Below are positions 41,159 to 51,018 of a stretch of DNA of 64,000 bases, piece after piece. Under the pieces are notes generated by a model. That model saw nothing but the letters and a program-made list of their open reading frames with translations, had not been told where the DNA came from and ran no database searches. The position numbers were made by a program, and so were the translations under genes. Each line of letters starts with the position of its first letter. The first letter of the stretch is position 1. This stretch comes from Ammoniphilus resinae (GTDB taxonomy: Bacteria > Bacillota > Bacilli > Aneurinibacillales > RAOX-1), in the NCBI RefSeq assembly GCF_017873965.1, contig NZ_JAGGKT010000002.1:555386-619385 (forward strand). Reading direction: 5' to 3'.

Positions 41159-42700
41159 CTACTTTTCAAGAATCTGCAAAATGAGTGGCTTCAGTTGAAC
41201 AATTCTTAGATCCTTGGGCCTTTCGGGCGTGCCTGTAAGAAAGAAGGGGACATAGGAATCTATTTCATGAAACGAACCGTGTGCGCCTCCTCCTACATGT
41301 GTGGGAGAATCCGTCCCTTTCATTTCATAGCCCGGTTTACTCGTTACCACCAAATAATCCCCTTGATGGGAGTGTAGAGCGGCATAAATTCGCATAAAAG
41401 CATCGGGATAGGCACCGTAATCAAGATGCTTTCCTTGTTCAGCAATTCGAACATTCAACACATTTTTATTTCCTTGTATATCCCATTTTTGCCCATATCC
41501 ATCCGTGTAACTCGTCCCCTTCCGAACACGCATTACGTCTGAAGAACCTCCACGCCTAACCTCAATCCAAGGTCCATTCTTCCAACTGATGGTATCCAGT
41601 CTGGCATCGGTGGAAAGAAGATCTGCCAATTCCTGTACTTTTATGTTGGGCTTTAGCGAATAAATGTAAGACATTCTTTCGTTGACAGCCAATGCCAACT
41701 CATCATTGGAACGAATACCCTCTAAATCTACAATACGGTATCCGGCAAATAATTTTTCCAGATCTATAATGGCTTCCTTTTCATCCCCAATGATGGGTGT
41801 TACACCACTATCCCCCATGATGATGATAGTATGGTTTCGAATCGCCTGTTCCCAACTCCCAAAGGCATTTAACACGGCTTGTAATTGCATGTCAACTTGA
41901 ACAACAGAATTCACCAGATTTTTACCGTATTTATGTGCTTCATGATCAAGATCCGGCATGTAGACAATGGTAAGAGCGGGTAACCTTTGTTGTTGAATCA
42001 GGTTCACAAGGTGTTTCGTAGAGACTTCGTTATTAAAACCATAGTATTTGAAATACTGGTTGTTAATGGAACTGTTTTGATAGTGATGAAACGTTCCTAA
42101 TACAAAATATGTGGTCGCGTTGGTTTCCATATTCTTAAAGGGACCCGGAATTTGCAAGGTTTGTTTTTGCCGTCCACGATAGACAAGATTATTTATAGAT
42201 GCCGTTGCGATGCCCTGATCTTCTAATTCTTCATGAATGGTTTTCACATTTTTGCTTAGATGTGTGTTATTTAGGTGAAATAATCCATCTTCCATTACCT
42301 GCTTTACACCACTCTTTACAATAGCCGGAACCCCGTCTCCATAATGAATTAAACGATTTTCGCCCTTATTGTACCAACGTAGTGCGGGAATATGATGCTG
42401 ATCAGGGTATGTTCCTGTAAGTACAGTACTGTCAATCGAAACGGACATGGTTGGAAAGGAACTGACCATCTGATTCGTGTAAAATCCATATTCCTTTAAA
42501 AAGGAGAAAGCTGGAACCTTGTTTTGCTTCATTAATGTTTCTAAAGGCTCTATCAATAAAGAATCGACGATAACCAGAATGACTTTTTTCTCTGCCGATT
42601 TTGTATTTATTGATGAAAGTCGAAATGGATCGGGTTGCTGCCCGCAGCCCACCATTAGCAAACAAAAAAACAGAATAATGATGCCTCTTATGTTTATCAA
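41159..42700 (-). CDS. Alkaline-phosphatase-superfamily lipoprotein (nucleotide pyrophosphatase/phosphodiesterase type)
   Basis: A 513-residue protein starting with TTG (AGGTGA upstream). It has a lipoprotein signal with lipobox MVGC. The metal-binding Asp is in VILVIVDSLL and the nucleophile Thr is in SSFPTMSVSIDSTVLTGTYPD. Further metal ligands are in VYMPDLDHEAHKYG and IIIMGDSGVTP, and the late His is in VGGGAHGSFH. This is the NPP/type I phosphodiesterase layout, anchored to the outer face of the membrane. Substrate unknown. Confidence 0.9.
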   Translation of the reverse strand: MINIRGIIILFFCLLMVGCGQQPDPFRLSSINTKSAEKKVILVIVDSLLIEPLETLMKQNKVPAFSFLKEYGFYTNQMVSSFPTMSVSIDSTVLTGTYPDQHHIPALRWYNKGENRLIHYGDGVPAIVKSGVKQVMEDGLFHLNNTHLSKNVKTIHEELEDQGIATASINNLVYRGRQKQTLQIPGPFKNMETNATTYFVLGTFHHYQNSSINNQYFKYYGFNNEVSTKHLVNLIQQQRLPALTIVYMPDLDHEAHKYGKNLVNSVVQVDMQLQAVLNAFGSWEQAIRNHTIIIMGDSGVTPIIGDEKEAIIDLEKLFAGYRIVDLEGIRSNDELALAVNERMSYIYSLKPNIKVQELADLLSTDARLDTISWKNGPWIEVRRGGSSDVMRVRKGTSYTDGYGQKWDIQGNKNVLNVRIAEQGKHLDYGAYPDAFMRIYAALHSHQGDYLVVTSKPGYEMKGTDSPTHVGGGAHGSFHEIDSYVPFFLTGTPERPKDLRIVQLKPLILQILEK

Positions 42701-42846
42701 CTACATCACCTGAATTCCTTTTCCTGTTAGGATTTGATATTTCAGGATCTTTTATCCAAAATGTGTACTCTATTCATCTCAATTGTTTCTATTAAATCCA
42801 ATTTTTTGTATACTTAAACTAAACTACATGAAAGGGTCGATGGAGG

Positions 42847-43614
42847 ATGATTCCAAGTTTTAGAATTGATGATAAAGTGGCCATTATTACAGGAAGTGGT
42901 TCGGGAATTGGGAGGACGCTGGCCTTAAGTTTAGCTCATGCCGGGGCACACATTGTGGTAACCGAACTCCCTAATCGCCTTGAGGCCGCTGAAGAAACAG
43001 CAAGAGAAATAAAGAAACTGGGAAGACAAGCCCTTGTTGTCCCGCTGGATGTAACAAATTTGCAAAGCATCGAACAGATGGTAGAAACAACCCAAAGGGA
43101 ATTTGGAAAAATTGATATTCTCGTAAACAATGCTGGGATTATCATCCGTAAGAAAGCTACCGAGGTTTCAGAACAGGACTGGGATCGCGTGCTTGATATC
43201 AATTTAAAGGGAGTATTTTTTACCAGTCAAACTGTAGCAAAAGTCATGATCCAACAAAAAAGCGGTAAGATCATTAATATGTCCTCTATTAATGGGGTCA
43301 TCGGATCACCGGAGAGAGCCTCCTATACCGCAAGCAAGGCTGGGGTTGTCAATTTAACGAGGACATTAGCGGCGGAATGGGCTGAATTCGGGATTAACGT
43401 AAATGCAATTGGTCCTACCTATTTGCTAACGCCACTGACAACCACCCTTTTTGAAAATGAAACCTTTAAAAAGCAATATCTAGATCGCCAGCCGATCAAA
43501 AGATTTGGCACTCCAGAAGATCTGATTGGGACAACGATCTATTTGGCTAGTCCAGCCTCAGACCTCGTTACAGGGCAAACGATTATGGTAGATGGTGGAT
43601 GGACGGCTGTATAA
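42847..43614 (+). CDS. Short-chain dehydrogenase, gluconate 5-dehydrogenase-like
   Basis: A 255-residue classical SDR: VAIITGSGSGIGRTLALSLA, ILVNNAGIIIRKKATEVSE, the Ser in KIINMSSINGVIG, YTASKAGVVNLTRTLAAEW and the GQTIMVDGGWTAV tail. The N-terminal SFRIDDKVAIITG and the IIIRKKATEV stretch recall gluconate 5-dehydrogenases (IdnO/Gno). A role in sugar-acid oxidation is possible. Single gene with its own upstream gap of about 145 nt. Confidence 0.9.
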   Translation: MIPSFRIDDKVAIITGSGSGIGRTLALSLAHAGAHIVVTELPNRLEAAEETAREIKKLGRQALVVPLDVTNLQSIEQMVETTQREFGKIDILVNNAGIIIRKKATEVSEQDWDRVLDINLKGVFFTSQTVAKVMIQQKSGKIINMSSINGVIGSPERASYTASKAGVVNLTRTLAAEWAEFGINVNAIGPTYLLTPLTTTLFENETFKKQYLDRQPIKRFGTPEDLIGTTIYLASPASDLVTGQTIMVDGGWTAV

Positions 43615-43633
43615 GTGGAAGAAACCTCTAATG

Positions 43634-43658
43634 AAACGGGTACTGTGCACCCGTTTCC
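43634..43658 (+). terminator. Hairpin after the SDR gene
   Basis: GAAACGGGT / ACCCGTTTC with a 7-nt loop. A second dyad, GTGGTCC / GGACCAC, follows at about 43675-43699. No T-run, so termination is only probable. Confidence 0.45.
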
Positions 43659-43737
43659 GAAGATAAGGGATCTGTGGTCCGCAAAACTAAAGGACCACTC
43701 TCCCCTTCTCAAGTCAAGAAATGATCCCAAAGCTATG

Positions 43738-44532
43738 TTAATTATTTACAAGAAAATTGATCATAATCTCTACAAGCTCCCTCGGTGCTTCAAACATACT
43801 CGTATGACCGCAACCGCTCATTTCTACTTGCTTGATATGTTCATCATGAACCGAAAAGGTCCTTTCTTTCGGGATAATAAGATCCTGACTGCCTGCAAGC
43901 AGTAGTACCGGAATTTGAAGTGAACCAAGAACATGATTACGATCGGGTCTTTCCCTCATTCCAAGCAGGCACCCTATAGCTGTACTGGGACTTGTCTTTA
44001 TGCCAATTTCAAAAGCCCACTTCGTCATCACATCGCGGTTTTCTAGCCGGTCCGGGGCAAAAAATTTAGCAATAAATCCTTCAAGAAAAGTCCCCATCCC
44101 CTTTTCTTCAATGGTATTTATACTTTGAAGTCTAGCTTCCTTTCCTTTATCAGTATCGGAGAGCGCTGTAGAATGGATGAGTGATAGACTTTTTAATCTG
44201 TCAGGATATTTCTCAGCAAAGGCTAAAGAAACATAACCACCCATAGAATGGCCAAAGATGTCTACCTTATCAATCTCTAAAGCATCTAGTAAATTTTGAA
44301 TATCCTCTGCCATTTCCTCCATACTAATGGCTGCATGTACCGAAGTATGTTGTGACACACCATAACCTCTTAAATCCGGAGCAATCACTCGATATTTTTG
44401 AGATAGTAACGGAATGACTTCTTTCCACGAATCCGAACTACAACAAAAGCCATGCAGTAGGACAATAGGGTTCCCATCACCCTGCTCTTGATAAGATAGC
44501 TTACGACCACATAGATCCAGAACCTTCTTCAT
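43738..44532 (-). CDS. Alpha/beta-hydrolase fold protein
   Basis: A protein of about 264 residues with the oxyanion strand VLLHGFCCSSDSW, the nucleophile elbow FGHSMGGYVSLAFA (Ser in G-H-S-M-G), the Asp in LLAGSQDLIIP and the His in MSGCGHTSMFEAP. This is the small esterase/haloperoxidase/BioH-like group; no signal peptide. GGAAGG stands before ATG 44532, and a TTG six codons upstream is less likely. Substrate unknown. Confidence 0.9.
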   Translation of the reverse strand: MKKVLDLCGRKLSYQEQGDGNPIVLLHGFCCSSDSWKEVIPLLSQKYRVIAPDLRGYGVSQHTSVHAAISMEEMAEDIQNLLDALEIDKVDIFGHSMGGYVSLAFAEKYPDRLKSLSLIHSTALSDTDKGKEARLQSINTIEEKGMGTFLEGFIAKFFAPDRLENRDVMTKWAFEIGIKTSPSTAIGCLLGMRERPDRNHVLGSLQIPVLLLAGSQDLIIPKERTFSVHDEHIKQVEMSGCGHTSMFEAPRELVEIMINFLVNN

Positions 44533-44728
44533 TCTTCCTTCCCCTCTCAAACTATGTCAGCTCAATTATAACATGGAATATTTTAAATAATAGAAACGCA
44601 ATCTATTTAAAACCTTTTAATGGAATAAAACCAGTTTTTATGATTATGCCTTCAATTAAAAGGTATTAACATGTATAATTCGTATTACAGTGTTTTTTGC
44701 ATGATTTATATGTAGGGGAGTTTTGACC

Positions 44729-45400
44729 ATGTTAGAACAGGAAAAGGCCCTTGTGGTTTTTAGCGGCGGCCAAGATAGCACAACATGTCTTGCTTGGGCC
44801 TTAGATCAATTTAAAGAAGTGGAAACTGTCACTTTTAATTATAATCAAAGACATAAACAAGAAATTGAGTGTGCGAAGGAAATCGCTGCTTTTTTTAATG
44901 TAAAGCATCATATATTAGATATGGGACTGCTTAATCAGTTAGCACCAAATGCGCTCACTCGAAGTGAGATCGAAATTCAAAAAGGAAATGAGGGCGAACC
45001 TCCGAATACCTTTGTCGATGGGAGAAATTTATTGTTTTTATCCTTCGCTGCCATTTTAGCCAAGCAGATTGGGGCCAGACATATCGTCACAGGTGTTTGT
45101 GAAACTGATTTCAGCGGATATCCCGACTGCCGGGATATCTTTATTAAATCCCTAAACGTTACCTTAAATTTATCGATGGACCACTCTTTTGTTATCCATA
45201 CTCCACTCATGTGGCTAGACAAAAAGGAAACGTGGAAGCTGGCCGACAAGCTTCATGTTTTTGATTTTGTCCGAGAACATACCCTTACTTGTTACAACGG
45301 GGTAATTGGCAGCGGATGCGGGGAATGTCCGGCTTGTGAATTGAGAAACCGGGGATTACAGGCCTATTTGCTAGAAAGAAGTGAGGATGAAAAATGTTAA
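44729..45400 (+). CDS. queC: 7-cyano-7-deazaguanine synthase QueC
   Basis: A 223-residue PP-loop ATPase with [14 protein letters not shown] and the zinc-binding [18 protein letters not shown]. It turns 7-carboxy-7-deazaguanine into preQ0 with ATP and ammonium for queuosine synthesis. AGGGGAG lies eight bases before ATG 44729; TTG 44723 is too close to it. First gene of queCDE. I looked for a preQ1 riboswitch in the 196-nt leader and see none. Confidence 0.96.
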   Translation: MLEQEKALVVFSGGQDSTTCLAWALDQFKEVETVTFNYNQRHKQEIECAKEIAAFFNVKHHILDMGLLNQLAPNALTRSEIEIQKGNEGEPPNTFVDGRNLLFLSFAAILAKQIGARHIVTGVCETDFSGYPDCRDIFIKSLNVTLNLSMDHSFVIHTPLMWLDKKETWKLADKLHVFDFVREHTLTCYNGVIGSGCGECPACELRNRGLQAYLLERSEDEKC

Positions 45401-45876
45401 ATGATGTAACCATATGTAAAATTTTTACCTTTGACGCGGCCCATCAACTGATTGGTCACAATGGAAAATGTGCAAACCTGCACGGACATACGTATAAATT
45501 AGAAATCTTTTTGAAAGGACCGGTTGTTGGGCCTGATTATCCATCTGAGGAAGGTTTTGTGATTGATTTCGCTGAGCTCAAAAAGATTGTCAAAGAGATG
45601 GTATTAGATCGGTTAGACCATGCATTTTTGGCCAAAGGAAATGAACCGATCATTGAAACATTGAAGGAAACTAACTCTAAAATTGCCCTTATGGGATTTC
45701 GTACAACAGTTGAAAATCTATCGGCTTATATTTGCTATCTATTGAAAGAAGCTGGACTTCCTATTTATTCTGTGAAACTGTGGGAAACCCCAACAGCATG
45801 GGCACAAGTTATGGCATCGGATATCCCTGAAAAGGGCCCTTTTTACCGGGTGAATGGGGGATGTGATTATGAGTAG
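45394..45876 (+). CDS. queD: 6-carboxytetrahydropterin synthase QueD
   Basis: A 160-residue T-fold enzyme. The zinc His residues are in TFDAAHQL and the [10 protein letters not shown] motif, with [12 protein letters not shown] and LDHAFL. It makes 6-carboxy-5,6,7,8-tetrahydropterin from 7,8-dihydroneopterin triphosphate. It overlaps the end of queC by 7 nt, so the two are translationally coupled. Confidence 0.96.
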   Translation: MLNDVTICKIFTFDAAHQLIGHNGKCANLHGHTYKLEIFLKGPVVGPDYPSEEGFVIDFAELKKIVKEMVLDRLDHAFLAKGNEPIIETLKETNSKIALMGFRTTVENLSAYICYLLKEAGLPIYSVKLWETPTAWAQVMASDIPEKGPFYRVNGGCDYE

Positions 45877-46582
45877 AGTGCCTGTGTTGGAAATTTTTGG
45901 ACCAACGATTCAAGGTGAAGGTGCAGCAATTGGCATGAAAACGATGTTTGTTCGCACAGCCGGCTGTGATTATTCGTGCTCTTGGTGCGATTCAGCTTTT
46001 ACCTGGGATGGATCTGCGAAAGACCAAATCCGAATGTTAACACCGCAGGAAATTGTCCTTGAGTTAGACTCTCTTGCTGCGAACAATTACAGCATGGTGA
46101 CGATTTCCGGGGGAAATCCTGCCCTGATTTCGGAGCCAATGGAAAAGTTGATCGATCTTCTCCGTGATCGTCAGGTCAATATTGCTGTAGAAACCCAGGG
46201 GACCCGCTGGCAAAATTGGTTTAACAAGGTGAATATCCTAACAATCAGCCCTAAACCTCCAAGTTCCGGGATGGATACCGATTGGGGAAAACTGGAACAT
46301 ATTCTTGCACATAGCAAAGACCCCCTTATTTCACTGAAGGTGGTCGTTTTTAATGATGAAGATTTTCTTTACGCTAAACAAGTCCACCAAAAATATCCGA
46401 AAATCCCCTTTTATGTTCAGGTAGGAAACGAAGATGTTACAGAAGAAGGGGATATTTCCGGACGCTTACTGAAAGGGTTAGAATGGCTATTTCAAAAGGT
46501 CATTGATGACCCTGAGATGAATGAAGTACGAGTACTCCCCCAACTCCATGCCCTAATTTGGCACAATAAAAGGGGAAAGTAA
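45869..46582 (+). CDS. queE: 7-carboxy-7-deazaguanine synthase QueE
   Basis: About 237 residues. The radical SAM cluster motif is C-x3-C-x2-C in TAGCDYSCSWCDSAF, with the GPTIQGEGAAIG lead typical of QueE and the GGE-like loop TISGGNPAL. It converts carboxytetrahydropterin to carboxydeazaguanine. ATG 45869 overlaps the queD stop and has GGGGGA seven bases upstream; the track-longer start at 45854 is less likely. It is the only radical SAM gene in the window. Confidence 0.95.
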   Translation: MSRVPVLEIFGPTIQGEGAAIGMKTMFVRTAGCDYSCSWCDSAFTWDGSAKDQIRMLTPQEIVLELDSLAANNYSMVTISGGNPALISEPMEKLIDLLRDRQVNIAVETQGTRWQNWFNKVNILTISPKPPSSGMDTDWGKLEHILAHSKDPLISLKVVVFNDEDFLYAKQVHQKYPKIPFYVQVGNEDVTEEGDISGRLLKGLEWLFQKVIDDPEMNEVRVLPQLHALIWHNKRGK

Positions 46583-46589
46583 CAAAACC

Positions 46590-46624
46590 AACCTCCCCTC
46601 CGAAAGATCAGGGGAGGTTTTTTG
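46590..46624 (+). terminator. Rho-independent terminator of queCDE
   Basis: AACCTCCCCT / AGGGGAGGTT with a 10-nt loop, then six or more T. Confidence 0.9.
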
Positions 46625-46635
46625 ATAACTTTACA

Positions 46636-47883
46636 TTACCATGCCATATATTCCGGTTCACTTAGGATCTCTATCTTATCATTTTGCTTTGCTTCCTCCA
46701 ATAAACTTTCCGAAATCCAAATTTCCTTCAGATGGAGGGTGGTATGGATTCGAACCAAACGGACTTTGCTCATATCGAAGACATTAGAGGTTTTAATCGC
46801 AGCTTGTACAGCCAATTCAGCCGTTGGTAGAAACATGGGAAGCTTTGCTACGGTAGTCACTGTACTGGTAATCGCATTTGCATACCCTTTTTCCCACTCG
46901 ATTTGCTCAAACAGCCTGCGCGTGGTCACATCTGCGAGCCCCATTCCGTTAGCATTTCCATGGGTTTTTTCAGTTAAACCTAAGACAGCAATCCGTGTGA
47001 CTTGTGGGCCGCCACTAGCATATGGTGTCCCGAATCTTCCCGTTATATTAGGGTCCATACCGCTTCCAGAAATGTCTTTGCCCAGTTCATTGACAACTAA
47101 CACATCAATTGGATCAAACATAATTCTGGGCATCAGAGATTTTGCTTCAAGGAGCAAATCAGGTTCCACTTCAAACATCTTTTCCGCTGGCACGGCAATG
47201 ATTTTTGCAGGACGGTCATATGCATTTTCTAGGATCCCCAGGCCAAATATAATTGGCGACTTTTGTAAGGATATTCGTGCCATCTCCGGCACATGTTCCC
47301 CCATATACTTAAAGCCGTACCCATGCGCTTCATTTGCACCCTTTTGTTTCCCTAAACCGATAGTGATCATCTTTAAAAGTCCACTTTCATAGGGTCCACG
47401 GAATGCTGTATGCGGTTTAATCCTGCCTATCACGATGATCTTGTCAGCTTCGTAAGCATTTTTATCCATAAAAACAGGGAGTCCCTTTGGCAATCTTCCC
47501 ACTTCCACAACATCCATACTGGAAATGATCGGGGCACCAACAAACTCCTCTGTTACCCCTAACTTTTCTAGCACATCCAACTGTCCCTCTGCTGTCGCAC
47601 CTCCATGGCTTCCCATGGCGGGTACGATAAAAGGACTGCCCTCTACTGATTTAACCGCATTCACGACTTCTCTTGCAAGGACAGGAATATCAGCAATTCC
47701 CCTGCTGCCAACGGCAATGGCGACGCGATCCCCCTTAGAAATCCGTGACAAGACCCCCGTCTCTTGTATGGTTTGGTGCACAGCGTCAACTACGTTTTGA
47801 ATTTCCGGTGCATGAAAGTTTTGTCTAATTTTCACCATTTTAGGAATGGGAACTTGTTTGACTAATGATTCGATTACGTCCAT
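46636..47883 (-). CDS. LarA-like (lactate racemase N-terminal domain) protein
   Basis: A protein of about 415 residues of the LarA/DUF2088 family. It retains the residues that hold the nickel-pincer cofactor in LarA: a His in MGSHGGA, a His in GRIKPHTAFRG, the cofactor Lys in SGLLKM and a His in NEAHGYGF (around 93, 158, 171 and 187). It is therefore probably a nickel-pincer-dependent racemase or epimerase of a 2-hydroxyacid. No larB, larC or larE for cofactor synthesis lies nearby. ATG 47883 is preferred over GTG 47895, not firmly. Next to an MFS carrier on the same strand. Confidence 0.85.
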   Translation of the reverse strand: MDVIESLVKQVPIPKMVKIRQNFHAPEIQNVVDAVHQTIQETGVLSRISKGDRVAIAVGSRGIADIPVLAREVVNAVKSVEGSPFIVPAMGSHGGATAEGQLDVLEKLGVTEEFVGAPIISSMDVVEVGRLPKGLPVFMDKNAYEADKIIVIGRIKPHTAFRGPYESGLLKMITIGLGKQKGANEAHGYGFKYMGEHVPEMARISLQKSPIIFGLGILENAYDRPAKIIAVPAEKMFEVEPDLLLEAKSLMPRIMFDPIDVLVVNELGKDISGSGMDPNITGRFGTPYASGGPQVTRIAVLGLTEKTHGNANGMGLADVTTRRLFEQIEWEKGYANAITSTVTTVAKLPMFLPTAELAVQAAIKTSNVFDMSKVRLVRIHTTLHLKEIWISESLLEEAKQNDKIEILSEPEYMAW

Positions 47884-48015
47884 CCTTATCACCATCCATT
47901 TTCATATATATTTTAATATAGGATATAGATATTTCCTTTTGTATTTTCAGACATATCTATCGATATTTATTCTATCATAAATTTCTTTTTGAAATGAAGG
48001 TTTCTATGAAATAAA

Positions 48016-48036
48016 CCACCAAGCTATGCTTGGTGG
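48016..48036 (-). terminator. Terminator overlapping the end of the MFS gene
   Basis: CCACCAAGC / GCTTGGTGG with a 3-nt loop, followed on the minus strand by a T-rich tract. The stem includes the last codons of the MFS gene. Confidence 0.78.
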
Positions 48037-49307
48037 ACCACAACACTGTTTGTTCTTTTACGAATATTAATGACCAGTCCAGAAGCTACCAAACACGAAA
48101 TACCAGCTAAAAGGAATGCTAGCTCATAATCTCCGAAAAGAGAGTACAGTAACCCTCCGCCATAAGCTGCAGTTGCTGCTCCAAGTTGATGGGAAGCCCA
48201 GATCCATCCGAAGACGACGCCGCTTTGTTTGCCAAATTTATCGTTGCATAAACGAACGGTTGGTGGTACGGTAGCCACCCAATCCAACCCATAGAACACT
48301 ATAAAAAGAATAAAATAAAAGTTAGAATCCCCTAAGGCAAATGGAAACAGCATCAGCGAGAGGCCTCGTAAACCATAATACCAGAATAATAACCACCTGC
48401 TATCCCAACGATCCGTAAACCAACCAGAAGCCAAGGTTCCTGCAATATCAAAGATCCCCATCACAGCTAGCATCCCTGCAGCTCTCACCTCAGGAATTCC
48501 TACGTCGATACAGGCTGGAATAAAATGTGTGCCAATCAGTCCGTTTGTGGACAGTCCGCAAACAAAAAAACTAATCGCTAGCAGCCAAAATTCTTTGGAA
48601 CGTACGCCTAATTTTAAACCAGCCCAAGCTACGGTGAAAATTCCGCTGTTAGCCGGTGCTGGACTGTCTTCTATTCCCACTGTTTCATCCGCACCATACG
48701 GCAGTCGCCCCACATCACTTGGTTTGTTTCGCATAAATCCAAACACAAGGAGAACCAACACAAGGGAGGCAATGGAAGTAACCCAAACCACGGCCTGCCA
48801 CTGATACTCGGATACAATTTTGGCAAAAAGCGGCAGGAAAATAAGCTGTCCAGTTGCTCCACTAGCAGTAAAGATGCCAACAATAAATCCTCTTCGCTCC
48901 TTAAACCACTTGTTGGCAATGACAGCTCCTAAAACAGAAGAAGTTAGCCCTGCCCCTAATCCTACTACCAGTCCCCACAAAAGGGTCATATGCCATTCTG
49001 CCGTCATGAAAGACGACACACCTGTACCTATCGACAAGAGCAACAAGGCGAAGACCATAATCGGCTTGACCCCATACCGCTCCATCAGTGCAGCAGCAAA
49101 AGGACCGCATAATCCATATAAAATCAAATTAATAGCCAAAGGAAAAGTAACCGCTGAACGCTCCCATCCAAGGGATTCCTCCAAGGGAACAATTAAGATC
49201 CCTGGTGTTGACCTTACACCTGCTGAAATAAGTAAAGTGAGAAATGTTATTGCAACAATGATCCAATAAATCGAACTACTTTTTTGCTTTGTTTCTATTT
49301 CATTCAC
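48024..49307 (-). CDS. MFS transporter, monocarboxylate/oxalate-formate antiporter (OFA/MCT)-like
   Basis: A 12-helix protein of about 427 residues. Loop 2-3 reads ALMERYGVKPIM, helix 4 has GLGAGLTSSVLGAVIANKWFKERRG (the MCT/OFA-like kink), and the second half has ASGWFTDRWDSRWL. GGGAGG lies eight bases before GTG 49307. This group often carries monocarboxylates. It lies upstream of the LarA-like gene on the same strand, with a terminator between, so joint work on a hydroxyacid is possible but not shown. Confidence 0.88.
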   Translation of the reverse strand: MNEIETKQKSSSIYWIIVAITFLTLLISAGVRSTPGILIVPLEESLGWERSAVTFPLAINLILYGLCGPFAAALMERYGVKPIMVFALLLLSIGTGVSSFMTAEWHMTLLWGLVVGLGAGLTSSVLGAVIANKWFKERRGFIVGIFTASGATGQLIFLPLFAKIVSEYQWQAVVWVTSIASLVLVLLVFGFMRNKPSDVGRLPYGADETVGIEDSPAPANSGIFTVAWAGLKLGVRSKEFWLLAISFFVCGLSTNGLIGTHFIPACIDVGIPEVRAAGMLAVMGIFDIAGTLASGWFTDRWDSRWLLFWYYGLRGLSLMLFPFALGDSNFYFILFIVFYGLDWVATVPPTVRLCNDKFGKQSGVVFGWIWASHQLGAATAAYGGGLLYSLFGDYELAFLLAGISCLVASGLVINIRKRTNSVVVHQA

Positions 49308-49532
49308 TAGAGGTTCCTCCCAGAAGCTTTCTTTCAATTTGGTCTATTATTCTGCATAAAATTAATATTTCCTTCTTTCGGTAGCGATTATCGATTCGAT
49401 TTCGCTTATAAAGCATATGTAAATTCTGTATTTAGATGAATAGATTCATCCCTTGCAGAACTTTGCAAAAAAGAGAATAATATAACAAAAGAAAAAGATT
49501 TACATTATAAAAGAGTGGAGAATAAAACCAAC

Positions 49533-50927
49533 ATGAATAAGCTGAGATTAAAAAAATGGATGGGAAAAGATTCATCTTTACTTCTTTACGTTTATACAGC
49601 ACCCATTCTTTTGTACGTCATTTCTCAATTTGCGGAGATTCCATACCTTCGCGCTGTTATAGGAATCACGACCCTTTTAGCGTTGTTGCTTTCCCTCTCG
49701 TATGCAAAAGGGCTCTATCTCACCTCCGGGATCCTTTTCCTGGTAGCCGGTGGGGGGTTATTTGGGTATAATCAATTGCCCTTATCCAGCCTAATCTTGT
49801 ATTTTGATCAGATGCTAGGATTGCTCTCCTTATTTTTTGTGCTGCCTTTCATTAATTCCATTATTCGGGTCGGACATTACGATAAAAACCTGAGTATACT
49901 ATTACAGGATAAAGTCACAAGTTTAGGAAAGTTTTATCGCCGCAGCTTTTTCGTTACACATATCCTAAGCCCTTTGTTGTTAATTGCAACACTGCCTTTA
50001 ATTAAGAACTCGTTAAATGTCACATTGAAGGAACTACCAGGCGATCGATTTAACAAATTTTGTGTACAAAGTATATTACGTGGTTACACGCTTGCTCTTA
50101 TGTGGAGTCCGATGGAAGTTCTTGTAGGCACAACGCTCGATATTACGAAATCCAAATACTATTTAGTCATCCCAATTATACTTTTCATTGTGATCACCGC
50201 TGTACTTTGTGATTGGGCAATGTCCTCGTTCCGTTTTAAGGGGATTGAATTGCCAGATAAACCTGGAAAAAGGATTTCCTATAAAACAGTATATAAAAAA
50301 ATTATCCAGTTAATCAGTATGCTTCTGGTGCTGGTTTTACTGGTTACCTGGACTGAACAAACTTTAGGAAAAGGGTATCTTTTTTCGGTCGTTTTATTAA
50401 TCATCCCCGTATCCGTTATATGGGCCGTATTGATTGGCAAAAGCAAGAGGTATACAGATGTCACACTGCCGTATTGGAAAAAGGGAACTAAAGGGTTGTC
50501 CAATTATTTTTTTATGTTTACTAGTGCAGGATTCTTTGTACAGATGCTCTCCAAATCGGAGTTATTAACCTATCTGGAACCTGTTTTTACTTTAGCATCG
50601 GAGAAAACATTCTTGTTTTATTTATTGATCGGGGGATACTTTCTCCTTTCCGCCTTCTTAGGCTTTCACCCGCTTGTTACGTTGACCTTAATTGGGGAAT
50701 TGCTACAGCCCGTTCTGCCGCATGTTCAAGTCATTCCACTTACGGTTGTCCTGATTACAAGCAGCCTGGCGACTGCAATGTACAGCCCTTATAATTTATC
50801 GGTATCGATTATGTCAGACTTATTAAAAGTGAATTCTTACCGGATCGGCTACTGGAATCTATTATTCACCTTGTTCTTTATGCTGTTAAGCATAAGTATA
50901 GCCTACTTGTGCAGTTACCTTTATTAA
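49533..50927 (+). CDS. Polytopic membrane protein of unknown function, permease-like
   Basis: About 464 residues with 11-13 membrane helices. Segments such as LALMWSPMEVLVGTTLDITKSK and FLGFHPLVTLTLIGELL look like paired re-entrant loops of ion-transporter-superfamily permeases. I do not recognise the family. GTG 49515 is also open, but GGAG lies 11 nt before ATG 49533. It is followed after 91 nt by a TPR protein on the same strand. A secondary carrier is the best guess. Confidence 0.7.
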   Translation: MNKLRLKKWMGKDSSLLLYVYTAPILLYVISQFAEIPYLRAVIGITTLLALLLSLSYAKGLYLTSGILFLVAGGGLFGYNQLPLSSLILYFDQMLGLLSLFFVLPFINSIIRVGHYDKNLSILLQDKVTSLGKFYRRSFFVTHILSPLLLIATLPLIKNSLNVTLKELPGDRFNKFCVQSILRGYTLALMWSPMEVLVGTTLDITKSKYYLVIPIILFIVITAVLCDWAMSSFRFKGIELPDKPGKRISYKTVYKKIIQLISMLLVLVLLVTWTEQTLGKGYLFSVVLLIIPVSVIWAVLIGKSKRYTDVTLPYWKKGTKGLSNYFFMFTSAGFFVQMLSKSELLTYLEPVFTLASEKTFLFYLLIGGYFLLSAFLGFHPLVTLTLIGELLQPVLPHVQVIPLTVVLITSSLATAMYSPYNLSVSIMSDLLKVNSYRIGYWNLLFTLFFMLLSISIAYLCSYLY

Positions 50928-51018
50928 GGAAAGCTTCAATCGAAGCCCATTCGAAGAAGTCTATACTTTCCTATTCGGTAAAGTATGATAAAATCTGAGG
51001 AAAGGAAGGTGAATCCTT

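Noticed and set aside
44533..44728. Possible preQ1 riboswitch before queC
   Set aside because: Neither the class I stem-loop with its A-rich tail nor a class II pattern is visible in this leader.
45869..46582. QueE considered as a maturase for the CGCGG protein
   Set aside because: It sits in a complete queCDE order 28 kb away, with QueE-specific motifs and no SPASM extension.
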